DNA from: Sulfitobacter sp. DSM 110093
GTDB lineage: Bacteria; Pseudomonadota; Alphaproteobacteria; Rhodobacterales; Rhodobacteraceae
Length of the DNA: 64,000 bases
Reading direction: 5' to 3'
Assembly: GCF_022788715.1 (NCBI RefSeq)
Contig: NZ_CP085169.1
Coordinates: 62,001-126,000, forward strand
Below the pieces are notes generated by a model. It searched no databases. It had not been told where the DNA came from and saw nothing but the letters and a program-made list of their open reading frames with translations. Each line of letters begins with the position of its first letter. Positions within the stretch are counted from its first letter, which is position 1. A program made the position numbers and the translations under genes. This document shows, in pieces, positions 25,420 through 33,033 of the stretch.

Positions 25420-26075
25420 TGATGGAGGATGACGTCACAGGCGGCTCGGACCCGTGCATGGCCCATCTTTTGATCGATGGGAACCCAGTCGATCCAATAA
25501 GGATGCGAGATGTGGCCCGGTTTCGAACGGCAGAGCGTGCCCGTTTGATGGAGGCGCGGCGGCAATTGTCCGTTCAGCAGCGTGCCGCGATGACCGCAAA
25601 TCTTATCACAAAACTCGAGACACGCGTCGTCCCGCAGCAGGGCATGAAGATCGCTGTTTATTGGCCAATTCGCGGGGAGCCGGACCTGCGCGATTGGATG
25701 GCCAAGGCGCATGCCGCTGGTGCTGTTGTTCTTCTCCCGGTTGTCGCGGAAAAAAACGCGCCGTTGAGTTTCCGCGCCTGGCAGCCAGGTTGTGCAATGG
25801 AACGCGGTATCTGGAACATTCCGGTACCCACGCGCGGCGCAGAAGCGGTGCCGGATGTCGTGATCTCGCCATTGTTGGGCGTGGACGAAGCCTGTTTTCG
25901 GCTCGGCAATGGGGGCGGATATTACGACAAGACCTTGGCGCAGCTCGATCCTTTGCCAAAGGTTATTGGCGTCGGATTTTCCCATTGCCGCATTCCGACA
26001 ATTTTTCCTATGCCATGGGATATTCCGATGGACAGCGTCGTCCTTTCTGATGGATCGGTTTGTGATAGGTTCTAA
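25419..26075 (+). CDS. 5-formyltetrahydrofolate cyclo-ligase family protein
   Basis: A 218-residue protein of the 5-FCL/YgfA family, which converts 5-formyl-THF to methenyl-THF with ATP. The N-terminal arginine/lysine-rich helix RFRTAERARLMEARRQL, the strand KIAVYWPIRGEPDLR, the PDVVISPLLGVDEACFRLG segment and the nucleotide-binding GGGYYDKTLA are the family markers. A roughly 30-residue N-terminal extension precedes the helix, so translation may start at a later codon. The ATG overlaps the stop of the CBS fragment. No other folate genes are adjacent. Confidence 0.85.
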   Translation: MMEDDVTGGSDPCMAHLLIDGNPVDPIRMRDVARFRTAERARLMEARRQLSVQQRAAMTANLITKLETRVVPQQGMKIAVYWPIRGEPDLRDWMAKAHAAGAVVLLPVVAEKNAPLSFRAWQPGCAMERGIWNIPVPTRGAEAVPDVVISPLLGVDEACFRLGNGGGYYDKTLAQLDPLPKVIGVGFSHCRIPTIFPMPWDIPMDSVVLSDGSVCDRF

Positions 26076-26332
26076 CCCACCCAGCAATAGTGACTTCCCA
26101 AAAACCGACCTTCTCGCGAGTGATGCAAGCGACCGCTTTGTTTGAGCCTGGTGAATTCAGCGCCAGCTTGTCGAACGGCAGCGTCTGGAGCTGGGCGCTC
26201 GTGCTGGTTTCGGCGAGAACGATGCTGCGCGCCCAACTAACCGATGCTGCGTCGCGCTCCAATTTGCCCTCGTGGTGAACGGTTTTTGCGTTCTGCGCTA
26301 CGACAAGGCTTCGCGAGATGTATTTGATTTAC

Positions 26333-26347
26333 TACCCTATCAGGGTA
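26333..26347. promoter_or_regulatory. Palindrome at the start of the putative toxin-HTH operon
   Basis: TACCCT-ATC-AGGGTA, six perfect base pairs around a 3-base centre, 9 bases before the ATG at 26356. Its position between promoter and start suggests an operator for the HTH protein encoded second in the operon (inference). Confidence 0.5.
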
Positions 26348-26355
26348 TATGTTAT

Positions 26356-26688
26356 ATGGAGAAAGCAGTGATCCTGATCGACGACTCTGATGACCCGGTT
26401 GTAATCATATCCATCGAGATAGCCGAAGGGCTCTTGAAGGTTATGGCTGAAGTCGAGGTCGACCAAGAGCGCCGGCATATTCTGGCAAAAGGGCTTCACC
26501 TGCACGGCGAAGGCTTTGATCCAAACGGCCTGGGAGCCAGTAGGCTTCGTCAGATTGCTGCTTCAGTACTTGAGGAGTTAGATTATGAAGAATGCAGAAT
26601 TGAAGGAGGTGTTCGGACGACTGGGGCCAGTCCAGGTCGTCGACCGCAACCAGTCCGGTTCAAAAGAAAGCGTCGTTCTTCGTCCTAA
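26356..26688 (+). CDS. Unrecognised small protein, candidate toxin partner
   Basis: A 110-residue soluble protein: an acidic beta-rich start (VILIDDSDDPVVIISIEIAE) and a basic, proline- and arginine-rich end (GGVRTTGASPGRRPQPVRFK). I do not recognise the family. It overlaps the downstream HTH gene by 104 bp in another frame, an unusually long same-strand overlap. The pair, with a palindrome at the promoter and a HigA-like second protein, looks like a toxin-antitoxin or regulator module with the non-HTH gene first. Start chosen at the ATG nearest the palindrome; an upstream frame to 26272 is possible. Confidence 0.5.
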   Translation: MEKAVILIDDSDDPVVIISIEIAEGLLKVMAEVEVDQERRHILAKGLHLHGEGFDPNGLGASRLRQIAASVLEELDYEECRIEGGVRTTGASPGRRPQPVRFKRKRRSSS

Positions 26689-27115
26689 GGGTGACTCTGC
26701 TGAAATCAATGCGATTGCGGCAACGCAAGCTCTCGCACAATGCGGCCTGAAGCTTCTGCTTGCCAAGCGGGCAGTGGAAAGCGTGATTGATGAGGGTGAA
26801 GCACTGTTGGTTCTGCCACAGGTGGCTTCGCGGGAGCGTCTGGCAAATGAACTTGCGGCGGTCGGGGTGCACCCTGAATTTATCCGAAGGTCTCCCAAGC
26901 TGAAGTCTAAGAACGCCTCCAAAGAATGGGTCAAAAAAGTCCGAACATCAGTGGGCCTGACCCAGAAGCAATTTTCCGTCATGTTTGGCGTGGATTTGAA
27001 AACCCTTCAAAAATACGAGCAGGGTGACAGTGTGCCTGCGGCCGCTGTTCAAGCGTATCTGCAGACGATCGAGGCAAACCCTGAGAAGATGATGCGCATG
27101 CGCATCGAAGGGTAA
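26585..27115 (+). CDS. XRE/HigA-like helix-turn-helix protein with N-terminal domain
   Basis: A 176-residue protein. Residues 30-95 form an alpha/beta domain with the pattern AIAATQALAQCGLKLLLAKR and AVESVIDEGEALLVLP, outwardly like ribosomal L7/L12 C-terminal or ClpS-like folds. Residues about 110-165 are a helix-turn-helix (VGLTQKQFSVMFGVDLKTLQ then KYEQGDSVPAAA). GGAGTTA lies upstream of the ATG. HigA-like antitoxins share this HTH and repress their own operon. Its partner would be the overlapping upstream ORF. Confidence 0.7.
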   Translation: MKNAELKEVFGRLGPVQVVDRNQSGSKESVVLRPKGDSAEINAIAATQALAQCGLKLLLAKRAVESVIDEGEALLVLPQVASRERLANELAAVGVHPEFIRRSPKLKSKNASKEWVKKVRTSVGLTQKQFSVMFGVDLKTLQKYEQGDSVPAAAVQAYLQTIEANPEKMMRMRIEG

Positions 27116-27124
27116 TTCACACGA

Positions 27125-27440
27125 ATGGATGCTGAAATGAACACTCTAACCGTTCGCTTGAGCGCGGCCGCCGACGCCACGCCCACGCTGAATTTCGCAA
27201 CTTAAGACGACATGCACCGGGTTTTGGCCCCTCCCTGGCCATCGTGAAGGCGTTGGCCGGAGAGGGGGCCTTGTCGATCCGGGAGGTTTCTCGGCGTGTT
27301 GATCGTGGCGAACAGGCCGTGCATCGAGACGTGAGAACGTTCATCAACGCTGGTGTCTCGACTGGACCAACGAGGGGGGCGAGTTCCCCTATGACCGCAT
27401 TCATTTTGCATTTGATGTGATTGCCGCGGCCTGCGCGCCG
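27125..27440 (+). pseudogene. Broken HVO_A0114-type winged-HTH gene
   Basis: Remnant of a MarR-like DNA-binding protein of about 125 residues. MNTLTVRLSAAAD opens the frame, which stops after NFAT; DDMHRVLAPPWPS follows; a shift then gives KALAGEGALSIREVSRRVDR and GEQAVHRDVRTFINAGVS; another shift yields EGGEFPYDRIHFAFDV. These pieces in order match the whole family. At least one stop and two frameshifts prevent expression. In related genomes such proteins accompany small toxins, but none is seen here. Confidence 0.65.
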
Positions 27441-27671
27441 AAGATAGCGGGGCGAATGACTGCAAGGTGCCCATTTGTCAGATGCCGCACGGTCCGCGAA
27501 TGGCGGCTTATGTGCGCTTGACCGTCATAATATCGTTTTCTATTTTGTTACCATTCGTAGAGGAGTGAACGACAATGGATAAACGCCTCCGGTAATCCGC
27601 CTACAGGGCGGCAATGCGCTCTGAGCGATCGACGCTTGGGATCCAGCGAACACGAATCTCACGGAGATTTT

Positions 27672-28466
27672 ATGCTCAGACTACAGAACAAAACCGCCCT
27701 CGTAACAGGGGGCGCCCGAGGTATTGGTGCCGCCATTGCAATCGCATTTTGCGATGAAGGGGCTAACGTCATACTGACAGACGTTGACGCCAAGACCGGG
27801 CAATCCATGGCCGACAAGATCGGCGCAACCTTTGCCCGCCTTGACGTGGCATCCGAGGCTGATTGGAATGTCGTAGCAGAGCGCTTTCCCGACCTCGACG
27901 TGCTGGTCAACAACGCTGGCATCACCGGTCTTGAAGGGCCGTTTGATAGCTTACCGCCGGCTCACGATCCTGAAAACGCTTCCTTGGCTGACTGGAGGGC
28001 CGTTCATGCCGTGAATAGCGACGGCACCTTCCTCGGTTGCCGCTATGCCATCCGTGCCATGCGGAAAAAAGGTGTGGGAAGCATTATTAATATCTCGTCC
28101 CGCTCTGGCCTGGTTGGCATTCCAATGGCCGCTGCTTATGCCGCCTCGAAAGCTGCAATCCGCAACCACACAAAATCGGTAGCGCTTTATTGTGCCGGTC
28201 AAGGCCTCGCCATCCGCTGTAACTCAGTCCATCCGGCAGCGATCATGACGCCGATGTGGGAACAGATGCTTGGCGACGGTCCTGATAGGGCGGACCGGGA
28301 GGCGTTAATGGTGGCCGACACACCCATGCAGCGTTTTGGCGAGGCGAAAGAGGTCGCAGCTCTTGCCGTCATGCTCGCCTCAGACGAAGCCGCCTACATG
28401 ACGGGCACTGAACTGACGATTGATGGTGGAATTCTCGCGGGGTCAGCAGCAACGCCCGGCGGGTGA
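27672..28466 (+). CDS. Short-chain dehydrogenase/reductase
   Basis: A 264-residue classical SDR. The NAD(P) site is [11 protein letters not shown], followed by NNAG and the catalytic serine (ISSRSG), tyrosine and lysine (YAASKAA). TDVD after beta-strand 2 favours NAD over NADP. The C-terminal [20 protein letters not shown] and [10 protein letters not shown] are typical. GGAG lies 6 bases before the ATG at 27672; an earlier start at 27636 is disfavoured. It resembles glucose 1-dehydrogenase and hydroxysteroid dehydrogenase types, so the substrate is open. It stands alone with a hairpin downstream. Confidence 0.85.
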   Translation: MLRLQNKTALVTGGARGIGAAIAIAFCDEGANVILTDVDAKTGQSMADKIGATFARLDVASEADWNVVAERFPDLDVLVNNAGITGLEGPFDSLPPAHDPENASLADWRAVHAVNSDGTFLGCRYAIRAMRKKGVGSIINISSRSGLVGIPMAAAYAASKAAIRNHTKSVALYCAGQGLAIRCNSVHPAAIMTPMWEQMLGDGPDRADREALMVADTPMQRFGEAKEVAALAVMLASDEAAYMTGTELTIDGGILAGSAATPGG

Positions 28467-28471
28467 TTATT

Positions 28472-28506
28472 AATAGGAGTGGGTGTGCTTCTACCCGCTC
28501 CTATTT
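28472..28506 (+). terminator. Hairpin after the SDR gene
   Basis: Thirteen-pair stem AATAGGAGTGGGT / ACCCGCTCCTATT (one G-U pair) with loop GTGCTTCT, 5 bases past the stop. The tail has only TTTC, so termination strength is uncertain. Confidence 0.7.
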
Positions 28507-28770
28507 CATACATAGCGGTCATTCGGTTCGATGCAGTGAACAGCAGCTGGACAGAGACCCACTACCAAAACCTGCACACCCAAAAGTGTATCTCCTTCGG
28601 TAGCCTTGCTGTCTCGCAACAACAAATCAATCGGATACGTCGCAAAACCGCCCAAACATCAGGTTCAGCCCTAGTTTGTAGAGGCCTGATTATCGCTCAA
28701 CCTGCCAACAACCTTTAGCGTTGTCAGGCCGAAAGTTGCTAATGCAGTTTGTTCGTCGCAGTGTGAGCAA

Positions 28771-29229
28771 ATGAAGACCGCATTTGAGTTCGAGCAGATC
28801 ATACATCTTCCTCTCATGGCCAACCTTGCCACGGTCGCAGAGGACGGCGCCCCGCGAAATGCGCCGGTCTGGTTCCAGTGGGAAGAAGGCTCGCTCTGGA
28901 TGCTGGGCTCAAAAAGCAGTGCTTCAATCGAACGGATTGCGCATGACCCGCGTGTGGCTGTCGAAATTGTGCAATACGACAATGCGGGAGGCATTTTGCG
29001 GCATCTTGGCATGCGCGGTCGGGCCGCAATACATCCAATGAAACCCGACTTGTTCAAGCGCCTGCTTACCCGCTACCTCGGCCCAGAGAGGGATTGGAAC
29101 TTTTGGTTTGTCTCCGAGATCGCCCGCGTCGATGATCCGTCCGGGCGTCTGATCCGCCTCGAGCCTGATACGGTATTCACCAACGATGTAAGCCTATTTC
29201 GAACAGGCCCAAGCCTCGCTACCCAGTAG
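28771..29229 (+). CDS. Pyridoxamine 5'-phosphate oxidase-fold protein
   Basis: A 152-residue FMN-binding split-barrel protein. The pattern LMANLATVAEDGAPRNAPVW near the start, LWMLGSKSSASIERIAHDP and VAVEIVQYD follow the PPOX-like family that binds FMN or F420. Many members are small oxidoreductases or heme-handling proteins of unknown substrate. The isolated position gives no hint. The roughly 300 bases upstream (28467-28770) hold only the SDR hairpin. Confidence 0.78.
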   Translation: MKTAFEFEQIIHLPLMANLATVAEDGAPRNAPVWFQWEEGSLWMLGSKSSASIERIAHDPRVAVEIVQYDNAGGILRHLGMRGRAAIHPMKPDLFKRLLTRYLGPERDWNFWFVSEIARVDDPSGRLIRLEPDTVFTNDVSLFRTGPSLATQ

Positions 29230-29330
29230 AATTATGATCCAGATTTCCGAGAGCCGCTCCATCCGCTGAGGCGACCGCCAACCTGTTCATCTCTGGCAGT
29301 CCACCCGCTTGTTAAACAGCTGAAAACGCG

Positions 29331-29618
29331 TCAAGCGTTAACGGCAGCTTTAATTCCAGTCATAGCCGATATCTTAACGGCGCGGTCAGCGGCTTTGTCT
29401 ATCATCGCACCTGTGGAGACATTGCGAACCTGACGGGCAGGGCGGTCGCGTGTCTCAAACTTGGCAAGGCCTGGCAGGATGACAGTTTTTCCTGCGACCA
29501 TCTGTGCTGTAATGACGGCCACAACGGTATCAAGTGCGGCTACTGCTTCTGCTTTCGTCATTTCTCCATGTGCGGCAATCTCTGCGACGAGCTCGGATTT
29601 ATTCAAAGGTTTGGTCAT
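29331..29618 (-). CDS. HU-family DNA-binding protein (divergent)
   Basis: A 95-residue protein starting MTKPLNKSELVAEIAAHGEM, with TKAEAVAALDTVVAVITAQM forming the helical dimer body and LPGLAKFETRDRPARQVRNV the strand-arm region of the HU/IHF fold. The GF motif of HU reads LPGLAKF here, and the arm has RPARQVRN in place of RxGRNP, so it is a divergent member. Such proteins bend and package DNA. AGGAAT precedes the ATG. Confidence 0.82.
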   Translation of the reverse strand: MTKPLNKSELVAEIAAHGEMTKAEAVAALDTVVAVITAQMVAGKTVILPGLAKFETRDRPARQVRNVSTGAMIDKAADRAVKISAMTGIKAAVNA

Positions 29619-29936
29619 GGTATTCCTTTTTTTAATGCTTTTGCCTTTGGGTGTGTGGAGGCGGTTTTGTTAAAGCTGGCAATCATGGGTAGCAGTATGG
29701 CGACGATCGGCGAGACACCCTACAAATGCAAGAAACTTATCGCCCAACATAAGTGCCAGAAACGGCCGCAGTTTCCCAACAGGGGGGTGTGGCGTCGTGA
29801 CCCCCCGCCAGTGATCCTAAAGCTGTGAATTGGCGTGCAAACAGTGCGGCGAAAGCCGGATGAGAGCCCGAAGCTACAAAGATGCTGCCGGATGGCGGAG
29901 CTCGGCACTTTGTAATTTTCGTGTTAAACTCGGATT

Positions 29937-30350
29937 ATGACCGATACCAACAAGCCAACGCATTCATCGAGCACCAACCCTTATATCCCCAAAGGGGATG
30001 GCGATCCATCTGTGCAGGCGTACATCTCTGCAATGCCGGGCTGGAAGTATGAGCTTGGAAGACAGATCGACACCTTGATTGTAAAAGCTTTTCCCGAGGT
30101 TCGAAAACAGGTTCGGTGGAATACCCCGTTTTATGGCAAGGAGGACGGCTGGTTTCTCGCCATGTACTGCTACAAGAGCTATGTGCAGATCACGTTCATG
30201 ACGGGCTCTTCACTTGATCCAGTGCCGCCGAAGGCCTCCAAAGTCGAAGGAACCCGCTACTTGGATATTCATGAGGATGAGGGGCTCGATGAAGATCAAC
30301 TGGTAAGTTGGATTCAGCAGGCTTTAAAGCTGCCCGGTCACAAGCTCTAA
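29937..30350 (+). CDS. DUF1801-domain protein
   Basis: A 137-residue soluble protein with the YdhG/DUF1801 pattern: WKYELGRQIDTLIVKAFPEV, RKQVRWNTPFYGKEDGWFLA and YVQITFMTGSSL. The W-x-x-P-x-Y/F segment is the family hallmark. No biochemical activity is established for the family; members occur as single genes in many soil and marine bacteria. About 315 bases upstream contain no further gene. Confidence 0.8.
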   Translation: MTDTNKPTHSSSTNPYIPKGDGDPSVQAYISAMPGWKYELGRQIDTLIVKAFPEVRKQVRWNTPFYGKEDGWFLAMYCYKSYVQITFMTGSSLDPVPPKASKVEGTRYLDIHEDEGLDEDQLVSWIQQALKLPGHKL

Positions 30351-30611
30351 AGCGGGTTCTGCCCTGTGATTGCGCTCTCATAGAAAAAGCGATGTTGTGC
30401 AATGACGACAGCTATTGCGAGCGAGAATCCCGGGGCAAGTAAAGTAGTGGCAAGAAGCCAGCCCCCTCCCAAGGCTTACATTTTGTTCCGGTATAAATCA
30501 CGCCGCGATCCAGACGACGGTTGCTTAGAAACGTCCTATAGCGGGAGCACACCCGTTCAAACCCTTTTTAAATTGGGCCCATTTAGGAATCTCATGGTCC
30601 ACGTTTGAAGC
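30351..30611. other. Intergenic stretch before the IS66 remnant
   Basis: About 260 bases with no recognised gene, promoter or hairpin. The IS66 left end is placed at the right boundary. Confidence 0.3.
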
Positions 30612-31170
30612 GTAAGCGCCGTCCCCGTCGCATTGATTTCCACGGTTCCGTTACGCTGATGGAGCGGAGAGTTTCTCTCTGTGCATTCAGAAGGAGACGG
30701 CGATGGCAGATGGCGGGAATGGGTTTGATGGCTGCATTGAGGTTTTGCAGCGAACGCGGGGATATCGACGCTGGCCAGATGATGTGAAGGCCCGGATTGT
30801 AGCCGAGAGCTTTCAGCCCGGTGTGCGGGTGGTGGATGTCGCGCGACAGCACGACTTGGCCGCGCATCAACTCTCCGAGTGGCGGCGGCGGGCACGCCAG
30901 GGGGAGTTGGACTTGCCGGCGGACGCCATGGCCGGGGTAGCGCCTGCTGCTCTGCCAGCCTTTGTGCCGGTTACGGGGGGCCTGAGGACGCTGGTCCGCC
31001 AGCGGCTGCCCGCCGGGCCGCCGGCATCATCACGATTGAGCTTGGAAACGATCTGGTGTTGCGGATGCCGGGCGATGTTCCGGCGGAGCGAGCAGCCGCG
31101 GTGGCGCGCGCCTTGCGAGGATCGACATGATTGTCGCGGGGCAGCGCCAGCCTATCTTGATCGCGGCTTA
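30612..31170 (+). mobile_element. IS66-family remnant: left end, frameshifted tnpA, truncated tnpB
   Basis: GTAAGCG at 30612, the usual outer sequence of IS66 termini, marks the probable left end. From 30703 tnpA reads MADGGNGFDGCIEVLQRTRG, then RRWPDDVKARIVAESFQPGV, HDLAAHQLSEWRRRARQG, up to about 30990, where a frameshift occurs; its end ELGNDLVLRMPGDVPAERAA is in the next frame and stops at 31126-31129. TnpB starts there with MIVAGQRQPILIAA and hits a stop after 14 codons. The rest of tnpB, all of tnpC and the right end are missing. Confidence 0.8.
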
Positions 31171-31372
31171 AACCTAATGATTTACAGGTCCCGGCGCTTG
31201 CCTAGTAATGTTGCGGGCGCAAAACTCATCATAAAAGCCGATGCTGTGTGCGCCCATATCTCGCCTTAAAGTTATAATTTGGCTAACAATTTTAAAGTTT
31301 GAGTGACTTCAATTACTGAACTCGATAAGTACTGGATCGGAACGAAGTTGCCGATTTAAGCCAGATTTAATA

Positions 31373-31747
31373 ATGAATATTATCAAAATACTAATCGTTG
31401 AAGATCAACCTGACATTCTTGAGATCATCAAGCTTTCCCTTGAGCTGTATGATAGTTTCGAGGTGGCCGAATGTGACTCTGGCGAAGCCGCTCTCCTTAG
31501 AGCGTCTGAATTCAATCCAGAGGTTCTTTTACTCGATTACATGATGCCAGATATGTCAGGCCCTCAAACACTCGAAAAGTTACGGCAACTTCCAGGCCTT
31601 GCAGATGTTCCAGCTATCTTTTTGACCGCTCGGGTTGGTGAAAGTGCCGAATCCGAAATGCTGGCACTTGGTGCGATAGAAGTTATCACTAAGCCATTCA
31701 AACCCAGAGAACTTGGTGCTCGGATCAGAGCCGCAATAGCGCGATGA
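31373..31747 (+). CDS. Single-domain response regulator (CheY-like)
   Basis: A 124-residue stand-alone receiver. The acidic pair is in IVEDQPD, the phospho-acceptor aspartate in LLLDYMMPDMSG, the threonine in IFLTARVG and the lysine in ITKPFKP, so it should be phosphorylatable. No output domain follows and no kinase is adjacent. About 200 bases of AT-rich sequence upstream separate it from the IS66 scar. It may shuttle phosphate or act by protein contact; pilus and motility control are common for such proteins, and the Tad operon lies downstream on the other strand. Confidence 0.88.
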   Translation: MNIIKILIVEDQPDILEIIKLSLELYDSFEVAECDSGEAALLRASEFNPEVLLLDYMMPDMSGPQTLEKLRQLPGLADVPAIFLTARVGESAESEMLALGAIEVITKPFKPRELGARIRAAIAR

Positions 31748-31938
31748 TTTCACCCTATACACTCATTTAGGTGTTACCAGCTTGGGGCTCTTTCAGGACC
31801 ACATCCTGGCACATTGCGATGCCGTTTGGGGAGGGCGGCAACCACCCCATCTTACAACAACGAGCGACCCAACATGGGCATCGGCGGCATGACACCCGCA
31901 ATGAAACTGAAAACAGCCGCGTGAATTCTACGGCTGGA

Positions 31939-32148
31939 CCCCATTAGAAATGGGGGGATTACCGATCAATTGCACGCCGCAAACGCGTTTTCGGTATCCT
32001 TCACGAATTTCGGCCACCTCCTGATAGACAGGGGGGCTCAGCTATCACGACCAGTTTCCTCTTAAACGGCACCGAAAGCAAAGCACGTCTAAAGCATCAG
32101 ATGCTGAGGGCTTTCTGGTCCAGCCAGTTGGGTCCATTCTAAATGGGG
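31939..32148. repeat. Two near-copies of a CCATT-n3-AATGGGG hairpin sequence
   Basis: CCCCATT-AGA-AATGGGG (31939-31955) and CCATT-CTA-AATGGGG (32134-32148) lie about 190 bp apart in the gap between the receiver gene and tadD. Both are self-complementary and both adjoin GG(A/T)CC-type sequence, as if they were the ends of a lost insertion element. No coding sequence between them is recognisable. Confidence 0.4.
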
Positions 32149-32181
32149 CTCACTTCCGTACGAAAATCTGCACACAGGATA

Positions 32182-33033
32182 CTATGCGTAGACCAGTGCG
32201 CCGATTTTCTTGCCCTCGCCAAGCATCCGTCTCAGGGCGCGGTAGATCCCCATATTCTCTTCGATCTGACTGGCTTCAAGATCCAAAGCAAGCGTTGCTC
32301 TTGCGTCGTTTTCCCGCCCGGCAAGCCCATAGACCATGGCCAGGTTGTCTCGGACATGTGGCGCCACGACCGGATCGCGCACCAACTCCTGCAGGATTGC
32401 AATACTCTTCGTCTGTTGGCCACTCAGCGCCAGCGAAAGGGCGTAGTTGTTGCGCAGCACATAGTTGGCCGGATATTGTGAGAGCCCGCTTTGATAGGCC
32501 TCCTGAGCCTCCGCATGGCGCGATAGCGTATCGAGGGCCACGCCCTTGCCCGTGATGGCTGAGATATTGCTTCGGTCAATTTTCAGGGCCTTGTTGTAAT
32601 TGGCCAGTGCGGTTTCTGCTTGATGTTGGGAGAGATGGACGCGGCCTAGGACCGATAGGACCTCGACGTTGCGATTATCGAGCTCATGGGCACGGTTGAG
32701 GACCGCTGCAGCACGGTTTTGCTGTCCAAGGCGTGAGTAGCTGTCGCCCAATCCCAGTAGAGCGGACACAGACTCCGGCTCCTCTTCTACGATGTTTTCA
32801 AACAAGCGCGCGGCGGTCTGGTGGTCTCCGGACTTGGCCGTAGCCTGCGCAAGCCTCAGACTTGATGAGGCAGGTCCTGCGTCAGAGGTCGGCCGGCTTT
32901 GCTCTGTGGGTACGGTGCAGGCCGAAACAGAGACAGCCAGGAGTAGAGCGCCGAGGGGGCGGAGAAGTGATTTAGGGAGGGGCAACTTTATCTCCAATTG
33001 GGAAAAATCATATTTGAAAGGTGGCATGTTCAT
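32182..33033 (-). CDS. tadD: TPR lipoprotein TadD of the Tad pilus
   Basis: A 283-residue protein. A basic start, a hydrophobic helix and the lipobox VSAC near residue 35 indicate an outer-membrane lipoprotein. At least four tetratricopeptide repeats follow (for example ALLGLGDSYSRLGQQNRAAA and VLSVLGRVHLSQHQAETALA). TadD helps assemble the RcpA/CpaC secretin, comparable to PilF/PilW. It is the last gene of the operon; the ATG at 33033 overlaps the tadG stop (ATGA), with another ATG at 33027. Confidence 0.85.
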   Translation of the reverse strand: MNMPPFKYDFSQLEIKLPLPKSLLRPLGALLLAVSVSACTVPTEQSRPTSDAGPASSSLRLAQATAKSGDHQTAARLFENIVEEEPESVSALLGLGDSYSRLGQQNRAAAVLNRAHELDNRNVEVLSVLGRVHLSQHQAETALANYNKALKIDRSNISAITGKGVALDTLSRHAEAQEAYQSGLSQYPANYVLRNNYALSLALSGQQTKSIAILQELVRDPVVAPHVRDNLAMVYGLAGRENDARATLALDLEASQIEENMGIYRALRRMLGEGKKIGALVYA

